The notes under the pieces were generated by a model. It saw only the letters and a program-made list of their open reading frames with translations. It was not told the origin of the DNA and ran no database searches. Source: Proteus appendicitidis (lineage in GTDB: Bacteria; Pseudomonadota; Gammaproteobacteria; Enterobacterales; Enterobacteriaceae). From it: a DNA stretch of 64,000 bases. The stretch spans positions 3,880,001 to 3,944,000 of the forward strand of contig NZ_CP127389.1 in NCBI RefSeq assembly GCF_030271835.1. Reading direction: 5' to 3'. The translations under genes and the position numbers were made by a program. Positions 27,967 through 36,702 of the stretch are shown here, piece after piece. Numbering within the stretch: position 1 is the first letter of the stretch; every line of letters starts with the position of its first letter.

Positions 27967-29553
27967 TCAGCAATCTGACATCATTTCGTTATAACGTTGC
28001 TGATCTTGATACATCTGCAAATAAACTTGATATTTAGCCTGATGGAAGGCAAACGTGCTGCTATCTGGCGTGATAATGCCACCTTCTCGCACCATTGCGC
28101 TGGCAGCGCTAGAGAAATCATCAAAGGCTTTACATGCTACGGCACCTAATAATGCAGCCCCTAAATTCACCGCATCTTCTTCTTGTGCTAAATGGATTTC
28201 ACGACCTGTCGCATTGGCGTATTCGCGTAGCCACAATGGATTTTTCGTTGCACCACCACACATCACAATACGATTGATTTGATGTCCCGCATCTTCAAGT
28301 GTGTCGATAATATGGCGTGTGCCATAAGCAATAGATTGCAGTGTCGCAAGGTAATAACGCGCTAAGGCAACACGGCCACTTTCCAGCGTTAATCCGCTTA
28401 CCATGCCTTTGGCTGCGGGATTGGCGCGCGGAGAGCGATTACCATGGTGATCAGCTAACACATGAAACTGTGCGGTTGGATATTGTTCTGTTTCTTCCAA
28501 TTCAGCGACAGCTTCATTTAATAAGGCGTAGTAATTCACCCCTTTTTCATTCGCTTCTTGTTCTAATTCAGCCCATGATTCATGACGACGAATAGACCAC
28601 TCGACTAACGCACCCGCAGCACTTTGACCGCCTTCATTTAGCCATAATTCAGGTAACATCGCGCCAAAGTAAGGTCCCCAAACACCCGGCACCATAATGG
28701 GATATTGACTTACGATCATATGGCAATTAGACGTACCACTGATAATTGCCAAACTGCCTTCAGGTTGTGATGCCGTTAATGCCAAGCCACCCGCATGTGC
28801 GTCAATAATGCCAGAAGCAACAATGACACCTGTGTGCAAGCCAAACGCGTTGGCAACCGACTCATCTAAGCAACCGGCTTGTTCACCTAACGCAAGGATG
28901 GTTTGTGGTACTTTTTCTAATAATTCATCCAAACCGACATCGGCTAACAAACTCTCACTAAATTGTCCCTGATGTGCTAAATAGTTCCATTTACAGGTTA
29001 ATGTACAGGTACTTGCTACATCTCCTGATGTTGCTTTCCAAACTAAAAAATCAGCTAAATCAAAGAATCGCCATACGTTTTGATAACGCTCTGGATAATG
29101 ATTTTTTAGCCATAGAATTTTTGGCAACTCCATTTCAATACTCACTTCACCACCGACATATCGCAGTGAAGGATCATTGGTCAGATTGATGGTGACTGTT
29201 TCTTGTACAGCACGGTGATCCATCCACATGATGATATCTTGCTCCGCTTTACCACTTGGTGAAACAGAAAGCCCTTTACCGTCTTTACCCACTGCAACTA
29301 AAGAACAAGTGGCATCAAAACCAATAGATTTCACATGGATAGGATCAATAGCAGATAACGCCACCGACTCTTTTACAGTAGTGCAAACTTGCTGCCAAAT
29401 ATCGGTAGATGATTGCTCAACGAAATCCGTTTTTGGACGAAATTGAGCAATAGGGCGGACAGAAAAGCCCAAACGCTTTCCATTGCTATCAAATACCGCT
29501 GCACGGACACTGGCTGAGCCAACATCAACGCCAATAAAATATTGTTGTTCCAT
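27967..29553 (-). CDS. FGGY-family carbohydrate kinase
   Basis: A 528-residue ASKHA-fold sugar kinase of the ribulokinase-like (pentulose) branch. The phosphate-1 motif GVDVGSASVRAAVFD stands at the N-terminus, the catalytic region IIMWMDHRA near residue 115, ISGTSNCHM in the middle and CGGATKNPLWLRE near the C-terminus. ATG 29553 is preceded by GAGGG, while an upstream ATG pair is not. It is the first gene of the eight-gene operon and likely phosphorylates the ketose made by the isomerase. Confidence 0.85.
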   Translation of the reverse strand: MEQQYFIGVDVGSASVRAAVFDSNGKRLGFSVRPIAQFRPKTDFVEQSSTDIWQQVCTTVKESVALSAIDPIHVKSIGFDATCSLVAVGKDGKGLSVSPSGKAEQDIIMWMDHRAVQETVTINLTNDPSLRYVGGEVSIEMELPKILWLKNHYPERYQNVWRFFDLADFLVWKATSGDVASTCTLTCKWNYLAHQGQFSESLLADVGLDELLEKVPQTILALGEQAGCLDESVANAFGLHTGVIVASGIIDAHAGGLALTASQPEGSLAIISGTSNCHMIVSQYPIMVPGVWGPYFGAMLPELWLNEGGQSAAGALVEWSIRRHESWAELEQEANEKGVNYYALLNEAVAELEETEQYPTAQFHVLADHHGNRSPRANPAAKGMVSGLTLESGRVALARYYLATLQSIAYGTRHIIDTLEDAGHQINRIVMCGGATKNPLWLREYANATGREIHLAQEEDAVNLGAALLGAVACKAFDDFSSAASAMVREGGIITPDSSTFAFHQAKYQVYLQMYQDQQRYNEMMSDC

Positions 29554-29598
29554 GCGAACCCTCATCATTTGCTAACGCTATGCTAATTTTTGCTACGT

Positions 29599-29618
29599 CG
29601 AGTTAGCAAGTTAATTCG
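29599..29618. promoter_or_regulatory. Candidate LacI-type operator before the kinase gene
   Basis: TTGCTACGTCGAGTTAGCAA is a 20-base palindrome with eight of ten pairs matching and a central CG-containing core, the usual shape of a LacI-family operator. It ends 46 bases upstream of the kinase start, a good place for repression by the LacI regulator at the end of the operon. Confidence 0.4.
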
Positions 29619-29751
29619 AGCATGACGAAAAAACAATCACAATAAGATTGGTTTGTGATGCAGATCTACATAGATAACTTAATGTTATGATTTTATTGAT
29701 AATTTATTTATTTGGCTTTATGCGTTATTGATATGATGTACTGAATCGATT

Positions 29752-29777
29752 ATGTTCGTTATAAAACTAACGAACAT
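29752..29777. repeat. Perfect 10-bp inverted repeat ATGTTCGTTA / TAACGAACAT
   Basis: Two perfect arms separated by six bases. Each arm equals a GlpR half-site (compare the operator before glpD), but the centre is eight bases wider than a normal GlpR operator. It lies 198 bases from the kinase start and 216 from the secreted-protein start, so it could be a regulatory site for either. Confidence 0.6.
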
Positions 29778-29993
29778 TTAATTAATAAAATAAGTAAAAG
29801 CACTTATAAAAATAGGATTATTTCGACAATAAATACCCTTTGATAAAAAGATATCTCGCTAATAATGAGAGATATTATTCAAAAAATAATTAAATAAAGA
29901 AAAACAATAATATTCCTATTGCTATAACGCTCTATTACTTTATTTTTAATAAGTTAATTTAAATTTATATATTCTTTTTTGGAGCATTTAATT

Positions 29994-30422
29994 ATGTTGA
30001 AAAATATTACTATTAGTCTTTCCCTACTTCTTATTTCCTCTTGTGCCTTCTCAGCAACATTAGCTGAAAAAGAATTACAACAAAAATTTGAAGATAATAT
30101 TCAATCTCGTGTTGTCGATTTAAATAAAAGCTGTGATACCAATATAAAGGTGGCTTTTGATTGGTCGGCATTTACTGCTGATGATTTAAAAACAACAGGT
30201 GTTGATAGTTATTGTAGCGAAGGATTAAAAGGCGTAATTAATACTTGTGAAAGCTCGAAAATAGCACAAGAAACGGTAAAAGAAAAAATACAGAATATTA
30301 CCTGCTCTAAAGCAACACCTCGTCGTGTTGAACTCAAAGATGGCACGCTAAACTTTGGTATTGATTTCAATGCTGCAAACGATGCAAAAGCAGTTCAAGA
30401 ACATTTAATGAATAATCTTTAA
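29994..30422 (+). CDS. Small secreted Cys-containing protein, unknown
   Basis: A 142-residue protein with a Sec signal peptide (MLKNITISLSLLLISSCAFSA, cleavage likely after FSA). The mature part has several cysteines (CDTN, YCSEG, TCESS, ITCSK) that could form two disulfides in the periplasm. GGAG precedes the ATG by nine bases. I recognise no family. The VELKDGTLNFGIDFN segment suggests a beta strand pair. Single gene closed by a hairpin. Confidence 0.7.
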   Translation: MLKNITISLSLLLISSCAFSATLAEKELQQKFEDNIQSRVVDLNKSCDTNIKVAFDWSAFTADDLKTTGVDSYCSEGLKGVINTCESSKIAQETVKEKIQNITCSKATPRRVELKDGTLNFGIDFNAANDAKAVQEHLMNNL

Positions 30423-30439
30423 TTTTTGCCAATAAAAAG

Positions 30440-30464
30440 CAGCAATATTTTATTGCTGTTTTTT
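30440..30464 (+). terminator. Terminator after the secreted-protein gene
   Basis: Perfect 8-bp stem (CAGCAATA / TATTGCTG), three-base loop, six T. It may also serve the convergent nik operon. Confidence 0.85.
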
Positions 30465-30479
30465 ATTACCACTTATTGA

Positions 30480-31232
30480 TTAAATAACGGATTGAATTAA
30501 TTTTTTTGAATAATCCTGCGTGACTTTACCTAGGTTATTTATCTCACACAATTCAATATTTTTACCTTGTAAAAAGAACATCACTTTATCGCAGAAATAA
30601 GCCACCGTTTGAATATCATGACTAATAAAAAGATAAGAGAGTGTAAATTCTTCTTTTAACTGTTTTAATAAATCTAATATTTGAACTTGAGTGGGAATAT
30701 CTAAAGAGCTAAGCGCTTCGTCTAATACAATAAGCTTTGGATAAGAGGCTAATGCGCGGCATAAACATACTCTTTGAGCCTGCCCTCCAGAAAGCTCAAA
30801 TATATAACGTGTATAACAGCTTCTAGGTAATTCTACTTTATCTAAAAAAGCAAAAATAAGTGTTTTCAATGCTTGAGTGCTAATACTTGGATTAACGATT
30901 TTAATCGGCTCCGCAATAATTTCGCTGACCGTTAATGTCGGATTAACCGAGGTCATATAATCTTGAAAAACAATACTGATTATACCTTGGCGATGAAGCC
31001 GTTTGGTAACAGGCTTCTTATTTAAAAAAATAGCCCCGCTATCAGGTAACTCTAATCCACAAATTAAACGCGCTAAGGTACTTTTACCACTGCCACTTTC
31101 ACCCACTAAACCAAAAGCTTCACTCGAATGAATATTAAAAGAGAGTGAGTCGATAACCTTCACTTTTTCACCAAATAGTGTGTTATTTTTTTGAGTATAA
31201 TACTTACTGATATTCTCAACGTTTAATAACAT
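30480..31232 (-). CDS. nikE: Nickel ABC transporter ATP-binding protein NikE
   Basis: A 250-residue cytosolic ATPase of the dipeptide/nickel family. Walker A GESGSGKST (about residues 43-51), the signature LSGGQAQR and Walker B LIVLDEAL are intact. It pairs with the NikD-type ATPase to power the importer. Last gene of the operon, 24 bases after nikD. Ni assignment follows from the binding protein; the ATPase alone would not distinguish it from Opp/Dpp. Confidence 0.85.
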   Translation of the reverse strand: MLLNVENISKYYTQKNNTLFGEKVKVIDSLSFNIHSSEAFGLVGESGSGKSTLARLICGLELPDSGAIFLNKKPVTKRLHRQGIISIVFQDYMTSVNPTLTVSEIIAEPIKIVNPSISTQALKTLIFAFLDKVELPRSCYTRYIFELSGGQAQRVCLCRALASYPKLIVLDEALSSLDIPTQVQILDLLKQLKEEFTLSYLFISHDIQTVAYFCDKVMFFLQGKNIELCEINNLGKVTQDYSKKLIQSVI

Positions 31233-31256
31233 AAACCCTCTTTTATTATGCTGATA

Positions 31257-32072
31257 TTAATCCATTTTTTGATTAATCAATTGCTCGAAACGTAATGAAA
31301 GCTGTTGGCGTGCCTTAATTAAATAACGTGTATATTCTTGTGTTGGATGCGATAAAACGGTTATTTTCTCGCCACATTCAACCATTTTTCCTTTTTGCAT
31401 CACTAATATATCGTCAGCAATTTTATTGACTATCCCTAAGTCATGAGAAATAAAAATCAGTGTTGAATGATGAGTCGTGACGATATGCTGTAGCAGTTTT
31501 AAAATATCTTGGCGAAGAGGTGCATCAAGTGCCGTTGTCGGTTCATCTGCAATTAATAATTTCGGTGATAAGGCAAGTGCAATCGCAATCATCACACGTT
31601 GTAATTGCCCACCACTTAATTGGTGAGGAAATTTTTGCATAACAGATTGAAATTGATCAGGAAACACATGAGATAATGCCAGCTCAGTTTCTTCTATGGC
31701 GCGCTTTTTAGAATAGGAAAAATGGTAGATTAACGTTTGGCAAAATTGCTTTCCTATTCTCATCAGAGGATCAAAAGCACTCATGCCATTTTGCACAATC
31801 ACACCTAAAGATGTCCCCAATAAAGCTCTACGTTGAGAAAGCGTCTCATGACCGATTTTCTTCCCATTCAAAAAAATCTCCCCTGACATGGCTAATTGTT
31901 CAGGTAACAATCCCATAATGGCTTTACTAATCAAACTTTTGCCACTGCCGCTTTCGCCTACAATCGCTAATGTACGCCCTTGCTTTATCGAGAAAGAGAT
32001 ATCATCAACCAGTTTTTTTCCGCTTTCTTGATGAGTAATAGAAACACGCTCAAGCGTCAGTAAGTTGTTCAT
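31257..32072 (-). CDS. nikD: Nickel ABC transporter ATP-binding protein NikD
   Basis: A 271-residue ATPase with Walker A GESGSGKSL, signature LSGGQLQR and Walker B LLIADEPTTALD. Its start overlaps the end of nikC by 23 bases, suggesting translational coupling. Forms the heterodimeric motor with NikE. Confidence 0.86.
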   Translation of the reverse strand: MNNLLTLERVSITHQESGKKLVDDISFSIKQGRTLAIVGESGSGKSLISKAIMGLLPEQLAMSGEIFLNGKKIGHETLSQRRALLGTSLGVIVQNGMSAFDPLMRIGKQFCQTLIYHFSYSKKRAIEETELALSHVFPDQFQSVMQKFPHQLSGGQLQRVMIAIALALSPKLLIADEPTTALDAPLRQDILKLLQHIVTTHHSTLIFISHDLGIVNKIADDILVMQKGKMVECGEKITVLSHPTQEYTRYLIKARQQLSLRFEQLINQKMD

Positions 32073-32922
32073 GCTTTTCTCCTACTGACTGACGATTATC
32101 TGGATCAAACACATCACGTAAGAAATCGCCCCAAAAATTAAATGCAGTAACAACAATCGTGATAGCAATCCCAGCGGGTAACATTTGTTCTGGATGTAAT
32201 ACCATGACATTTTTTGCTTCACTAAGCATATTTCCCCATTCTGGCGTTGGTGGTTGTACACCTAACCCTAAAAAAGAGAGTGCCGAGATCATTAAAATAA
32301 CACTACCAATATCCGTTGATGCTAAAACAATAGTTTCAGCAAAGGTGACGGGTAATAAATGACGCCGTAAAATATGACGAGAAGGAGCGCCAATGACCTG
32401 CGCGTATGCAATGTAATTACGATGGGAATATTGGCGAACAACCCCTCTGATCATTCTGGCGTACCATGCCCATTTCACTAAAATAACGGCAATTAAGATA
32501 TTACCAATACCCGGTCCCATTATTCCCACTAGCGCTAAGATCATAATTTCTGCGGGAAATGACAAAACCACATCACATAAACGCATAATTAATGTATCTG
32601 TCTTGCCATGGAAAAATCCGGCTAACATTCCCATTAACCAACCAACCATTAATGTCACACTCATGGCTAATAAGGCATAAAATACCGTCGTTCTTATACC
32701 AAACAATAACCTTGAAAAGATACAGCGCCCTAAATTATCCGTACCTAACGGGTAATCAAAGCTTATGGGTTTAAATTTCAAACGTATCGAAGTTAATGTG
32801 GGATCATGCGGTGCCAACCAAGGGGCGAATATTCCGGCAATAACTACAATCATCATCACCAATAAACACAGTTGGGCGCTTTTATCTTTTCCGAGTCGTT
32901 GCCAAAAAAGCCGCCACATCAT
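32050..32922 (-). CDS. nikC: Nickel ABC transporter permease NikC
   Basis: A 290-residue inner-membrane permease of the OppC/DppC type. The EAA loop is visible around QVIGAPSRHILRRHLLPVTF, and an N-terminal segment with LAPHDP is typical of this half-permease. The ATG at 32922 overlaps the stop of nikB by one base, with AGGAG upstream. Confidence 0.87.
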   Translation of the reverse strand: MMWRLFWQRLGKDKSAQLCLLVMMIVVIAGIFAPWLAPHDPTLTSIRLKFKPISFDYPLGTDNLGRCIFSRLLFGIRTTVFYALLAMSVTLMVGWLMGMLAGFFHGKTDTLIMRLCDVVLSFPAEIMILALVGIMGPGIGNILIAVILVKWAWYARMIRGVVRQYSHRNYIAYAQVIGAPSRHILRRHLLPVTFAETIVLASTDIGSVILMISALSFLGLGVQPPTPEWGNMLSEAKNVMVLHPEQMLPAGIAITIVVTAFNFWGDFLRDVFDPDNRQSVGEKHEQLTDA

Positions 32923-33848
32923 TATCTCCTTAACCGTGGATCAGCCATCATTTGAATGACGTCCATCAGAAAATTAAAAAAGAGAAATAACAGTGACATC
33001 AATAAAATATAAGCTTGTATCATCGGATAATCACGACCAAATATAGCACTGATACATAGTCGCCCTATTCCCGGCCAAGCAAAAATATTCTCAATCACTA
33101 CCGTACCCGCAATAAGCTTCGGAATACTCATCCCCAATGCCGTTAAACTGGAATACAGCGAATTACGTAAAATATGACGACGTAAAATAAGATTATCGGG
33201 TAATCCACGCGTTTTGGCATAAAAGACATAAGGCTGATGCCATTGATTTAACATCGCACCGCGTAATAGCCGTAAATAAGTACCGATATACCCTAAAGAG
33301 AGCGCCAGAGCAGGCAAAATAACAGACTGAGGCGACAACATTCCGCTGACAGGCAACCAATCTAAATAAATAGCGACGCCCCAAATTAATAGCAATCCTA
33401 ACCAATAATTAGGAATAGCCGTTAAAATAAACACGATGAAACGGATACATTTATCTGCAACACTTTGAGGTTTAGCCACGCACCATAATGCTAAAGGAAG
33501 TGTCAGAATAATAATAAAGAATAGCGCGGTAGAGGCCAGCCAAAGTGTTGGCGGTAATGCCCGTAACATCTCTTGAATAACAGGGGTTCTTGTAAGAAAA
33601 GAAGTACCAAAATCGAGTTGTAAACCTGCCATTAACCACAAAAAGTAACGCGTAAAAAAAGGCTTATCTAACCCTAATTCATGGCGCATACCTTCAATAG
33701 CTTCGGGTGTTGGTACTATTTCATTGACGCGTAGTGCGACTTCCGCAGGATCAGACGGCGCTAATTCCAACAGAATAAAGGCAATAAATGAAATGATCAG
33801 CGCCAGTGGAAATATCGCCAGCACTCTCCAAAATATATAACGTAGCAT
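32922..33848 (-). CDS. nikB: Nickel ABC transporter permease NikB
   Basis: A 308-residue inner-membrane permease of the OppB/DppB type with about six membrane segments and the EAA-like KTRGLPDNLILRRHILRNS loop. It lies 71 bases after nikA and pairs with NikC to form the channel. Confidence 0.87.
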   Translation of the reverse strand: MLRYIFWRVLAIFPLALIISFIAFILLELAPSDPAEVALRVNEIVPTPEAIEGMRHELGLDKPFFTRYFLWLMAGLQLDFGTSFLTRTPVIQEMLRALPPTLWLASTALFFIIILTLPLALWCVAKPQSVADKCIRFIVFILTAIPNYWLGLLLIWGVAIYLDWLPVSGMLSPQSVILPALALSLGYIGTYLRLLRGAMLNQWHQPYVFYAKTRGLPDNLILRRHILRNSLYSSLTALGMSIPKLIAGTVVIENIFAWPGIGRLCISAIFGRDYPMIQAYILLMSLLFLFFNFLMDVIQMMADPRLRR

Positions 33849-33919
33849 AAGATTTGGTCAGTGAAGCACGTTGATAATACGTGCCTCACTTATTTTGGTT
33901 ACTCTTATTGATGCATTAA

Positions 33920-35494
33920 TTAAGGCTTAAAGCGCATCTTTTCAAACGGTATTTCATATTGTGATGGATTAAAGCCTACGTTTTCTAATTCACTACGATG
34001 AATTGCCTTAGTGCGTGAATAAGTTAACGGAATATACACAGCTTGCGCCGCTAATGAGGTAAACAAGGTTTTATAGAGTTCCTGACGACGTGCTTCATTA
34101 GGGGTAATTAATAACTCGCCAATCATGGCATCCAATTGGGCTTTATTTGCCAACCCTTTTTGCCCTTGGTAATCTGCGTGAGCCGGTATTCTAAAGGATG
34201 AAACAAAAGAAGCTGGATCGTAAGGTGTTCCCCATGAGAGTGAATATTGTAAATCAAAATCACCATTTTTTTGTCTATCTAAATAGGCTTGTTTTTCTTC
34301 GCCTAAAATTGTTAAACCGACACCAATCTTTTTAAAGTCATCTTGAATAAGCTCGGCTATCTCTTTCTCGACGGCATTATTCACATTATAAGAGAGCAAT
34401 AACTGTAATTTCTCACCTTGTTTCTCGCGGATAGCCTGACCTTTTGGTAATACCCAGCCCTCGGCTTCTAATAACTCAATTGCTTTTGTTGGTTGATAAG
34501 CATAAGTTGGGGAAGCAAAATCACAGTAAGGCACACTGCGCGCCATTAAAGTATCAGCAACTTTTTCACTACCCGCTAAAATACCTTGTGCAATCCCTTC
34601 TTTATCAACCGCATATTGTAATGCTTGGCGAACTTTTTGGCTGGATGTCATTGCACGGCTACTATTAAGCACAATCGCACGAGAAGCGATCGGTGCGCTC
34701 ATTTCAGTTTTGAATTTATCTGACGCCATAAGAGCTTCAAATGAATCCATATCTAACATGTCGCCATCTGCACCAAAAATAAGCTGAATATCCCCTTTTT
34801 GTAGAGAAAGTAACATGGTTTGTCTATCGGGGATCACTCGCCACATCACACCATTTAATACGGGCTTCTCTCCCCAATAATTTGGATTAACTTTAAACTG
34901 AGCATATTGGTCTTTTTTATGCTCAGTTAATACCCAAGGCCCCGTACCAATATAGTTGGCAACACCCGTTTTGGTTTTGCCATTAATAAAAGAATTTGGC
35001 GAAATAAAGCGGAATGGGCGAGTTAAACCTAATTCGGTTAATGTTGGGTAATAAGGATTTTTTAGATTTAATTTAACCGTGAATTCATCAACAATTTCAA
35101 CGTTATCAATCTGACGAACTAACTCTAACCACGCATGGCGTTCATAGTTGTCTAGCACCGCTTCAATATTTAATTTTACTGCTTTAGCATTAAAGGGTTC
35201 GCCATCGCTAAAAGTCACATCATGACGTAAAAAGAAAGTGTAGTTCTTTCCATCAGGAGAAATATCCCAACGCTCCGCTAAATAAGGTGCAACACCTTTT
35301 TCGGTATTTAATACAAGGGATTCAAATACCATGTTTTGAGCCGCCATCTCACCAGAGTAGAGATGCGGGTTAATATCACGAATGTCTTTTGTACTGGCAT
35401 AATCCAACATATTATTACTTTTATCTGCTAATGCGGGGAAAGCACATGCAAGTGTTAATAATAAGGTTGGAAACACTGAAAATAAGGGCTTCAC
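33920..35494 (-). CDS. nikA: Nickel-binding periplasmic protein NikA
   Basis: A 524-residue periplasmic protein with a signal peptide ending ALA-DK. It follows E. coli NikA along its length. The residues known to line the NikA metal-chelate site are kept: Arg in RHAWLEL, Arg in RPFRFISP, Trp and Tyr in SWGTPYDP, and His in PAHADYQ. This separates it from peptide-binding OppA/DppA. It starts with GTG after AAAGGAGAA, 11 bases from the methyltransferase gene. Proteus urease depends on nickel, so the importer has an obvious client. Confidence 0.9.
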   Translation of the reverse strand: MKPLFSVFPTLLLTLACAFPALADKSNNMLDYASTKDIRDINPHLYSGEMAAQNMVFESLVLNTEKGVAPYLAERWDISPDGKNYTFFLRHDVTFSDGEPFNAKAVKLNIEAVLDNYERHAWLELVRQIDNVEIVDEFTVKLNLKNPYYPTLTELGLTRPFRFISPNSFINGKTKTGVANYIGTGPWVLTEHKKDQYAQFKVNPNYWGEKPVLNGVMWRVIPDRQTMLLSLQKGDIQLIFGADGDMLDMDSFEALMASDKFKTEMSAPIASRAIVLNSSRAMTSSQKVRQALQYAVDKEGIAQGILAGSEKVADTLMARSVPYCDFASPTYAYQPTKAIELLEAEGWVLPKGQAIREKQGEKLQLLLSYNVNNAVEKEIAELIQDDFKKIGVGLTILGEEKQAYLDRQKNGDFDLQYSLSWGTPYDPASFVSSFRIPAHADYQGQKGLANKAQLDAMIGELLITPNEARRQELYKTLFTSLAAQAVYIPLTYSRTKAIHRSELENVGFNPSQYEIPFEKMRFKP

Positions 35495-35505
35495 GTTATT
35501 CTCCT

Positions 35506-36291
35506 TTAATCATCTATTCTTTGTTTTTGTGCGTGGATCATAAACATGGGTGTTGAACCATAATTGATTTTTTCTTCTTCGTTCCACACAAAATCACCAA
35601 TCTGAGTATCTATCATATATCGACTAAAACCGACTTCTAACAAGGTATTAATATCCCATTGTGGGCGTTTAATTTGACTTAACGGTAATTGGCGAGCAAT
35701 TCGTTCCATCTCTTTGGTATCTGTATTGACGTAGTGATCTTCAACTTGTTTTTCAGCCGAACGCTCTCTATCGGCCACAAAACCTTGCCAGTAGTTTTCA
35801 TCAAAAAGATGTAAATACCAATTAGCATCAAAATTAATCAAACTACCGCCCGGTTTTAATACACGAAACCACTCCGAATACGCTTGTTCAGGTGCCTTTA
35901 AATTCCATGTCACGTTGCGACTAACCACTAAATCGAATTGTTCACTGGCAAAAGGTAATTGGTGTACATCACCACGAATAAATTGAATATTTGCCTGATG
36001 TGTTTGCGCATTGTGTTTAGCTTCCAGCAACATACCCTGCGTTGCATCAATCGCGGTGACATCATGACCCGATAACGCTAATAAAATGGCAAAAAAACCT
36101 GGCCCCGTACCAATATCAAGCACTTTTAAGGTTTCACCTTCTTTGATATGCCCTAATAACAGATGACGCCATTTCTGTTGTTTTTCGCTCAGCAATTCCT
36201 GTTGATTAGACTCACTATAACTTTCAGCTCTGATATTCCAGTAGCGCGTTACATCATTAAGTAATTGGTTATTATTTATTTTATTTGTCAT
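35506..36291 (-). CDS. Class I SAM-dependent methyltransferase heading the nik operon
   Basis: A 261-residue Rossmann-fold methyltransferase. Motif I is VLDIGTGPGFFAILLA (about residues 57-72), followed by an acidic DA-T at the second strand and RGDVHQLPF, then the UbiE-like EWFRVLKPGGSLI segment. Its substrate is unknown. As first gene of the operon, 11 bases before nikA, it may modify a small chelator that carries nickel, or act on something unrelated. E. coli nik has no such gene. Confidence 0.82.
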   Translation of the reverse strand: MTNKINNNQLLNDVTRYWNIRAESYSESNQQELLSEKQQKWRHLLLGHIKEGETLKVLDIGTGPGFFAILLALSGHDVTAIDATQGMLLEAKHNAQTHQANIQFIRGDVHQLPFASEQFDLVVSRNVTWNLKAPEQAYSEWFRVLKPGGSLINFDANWYLHLFDENYWQGFVADRERSAEKQVEDHYVNTDTKEMERIARQLPLSQIKRPQWDINTLLEVGFSRYMIDTQIGDFVWNEEEKINYGSTPMFMIHAQKQRIDD

Positions 36292-36702
36292 CAGAAACCT
36301 GCTGTTATATCAACGTAAAGAGAGGAATAAATTCCTCTAAAAGCGAATGATTTGGCTATTTTTTAGTGTGGGTAACATACCTTGTAACGCCTTGCTGCTC
36401 TATGTGCTATATCAATATTCACCAGTACTCAATAAGGATGAACTGCCAATTTGCGATCTTTATCTTTAACATAAATGCGCATCCTAATGGGAGTGAAGAT
36501 AAATAAGCAAATGGATTATTTTCCCTGTTAAAATAGAGAAATAAATTGAGCGAATTTAGAAATAAAATTTAAATTTGTCTTATATTAAAAAAACGAGCGC
36601 TTTAATTTCACCTTTTTTATAAAACCGTTATAGTCAATAATATTGCTATCTTAAATTGCTTTCTTTAAACGAATATAGCCGTCACATAAGGCTCTCTAAA
36701 AT
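36292..36702. other. Intergenic region between nik and srf blocks
   Basis: About 410 AT-rich bases between divergent genes, so promoters for both should lie here. I see no NikR-type repeat (GTATGA with a distant TCATAC), no known riboswitch and no reading frame. The part from 36560 on is richest in A and T. Confidence 0.4.

Larger units (their letters stand above)
29554..29993. other. Divergent promoter region of the sugar operon
   Basis: About 440 AT-rich bases between the kinase gene and a small secreted-protein gene. It holds an imperfect palindrome at 29599-29618 (TTGCTA / TAGCAA arms around TCGA), a possible weak CRP-like site at 29651-29672 (TGTGA half only), and the strong inverted repeat at 29752-29777. 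Confidence 0.5.

Noticed and set aside
36340..36560. Possible metal riboswitch before the methyltransferase-nik operon
   Set aside because: I could not find a conserved core of any known riboswitch or a terminator hairpin.
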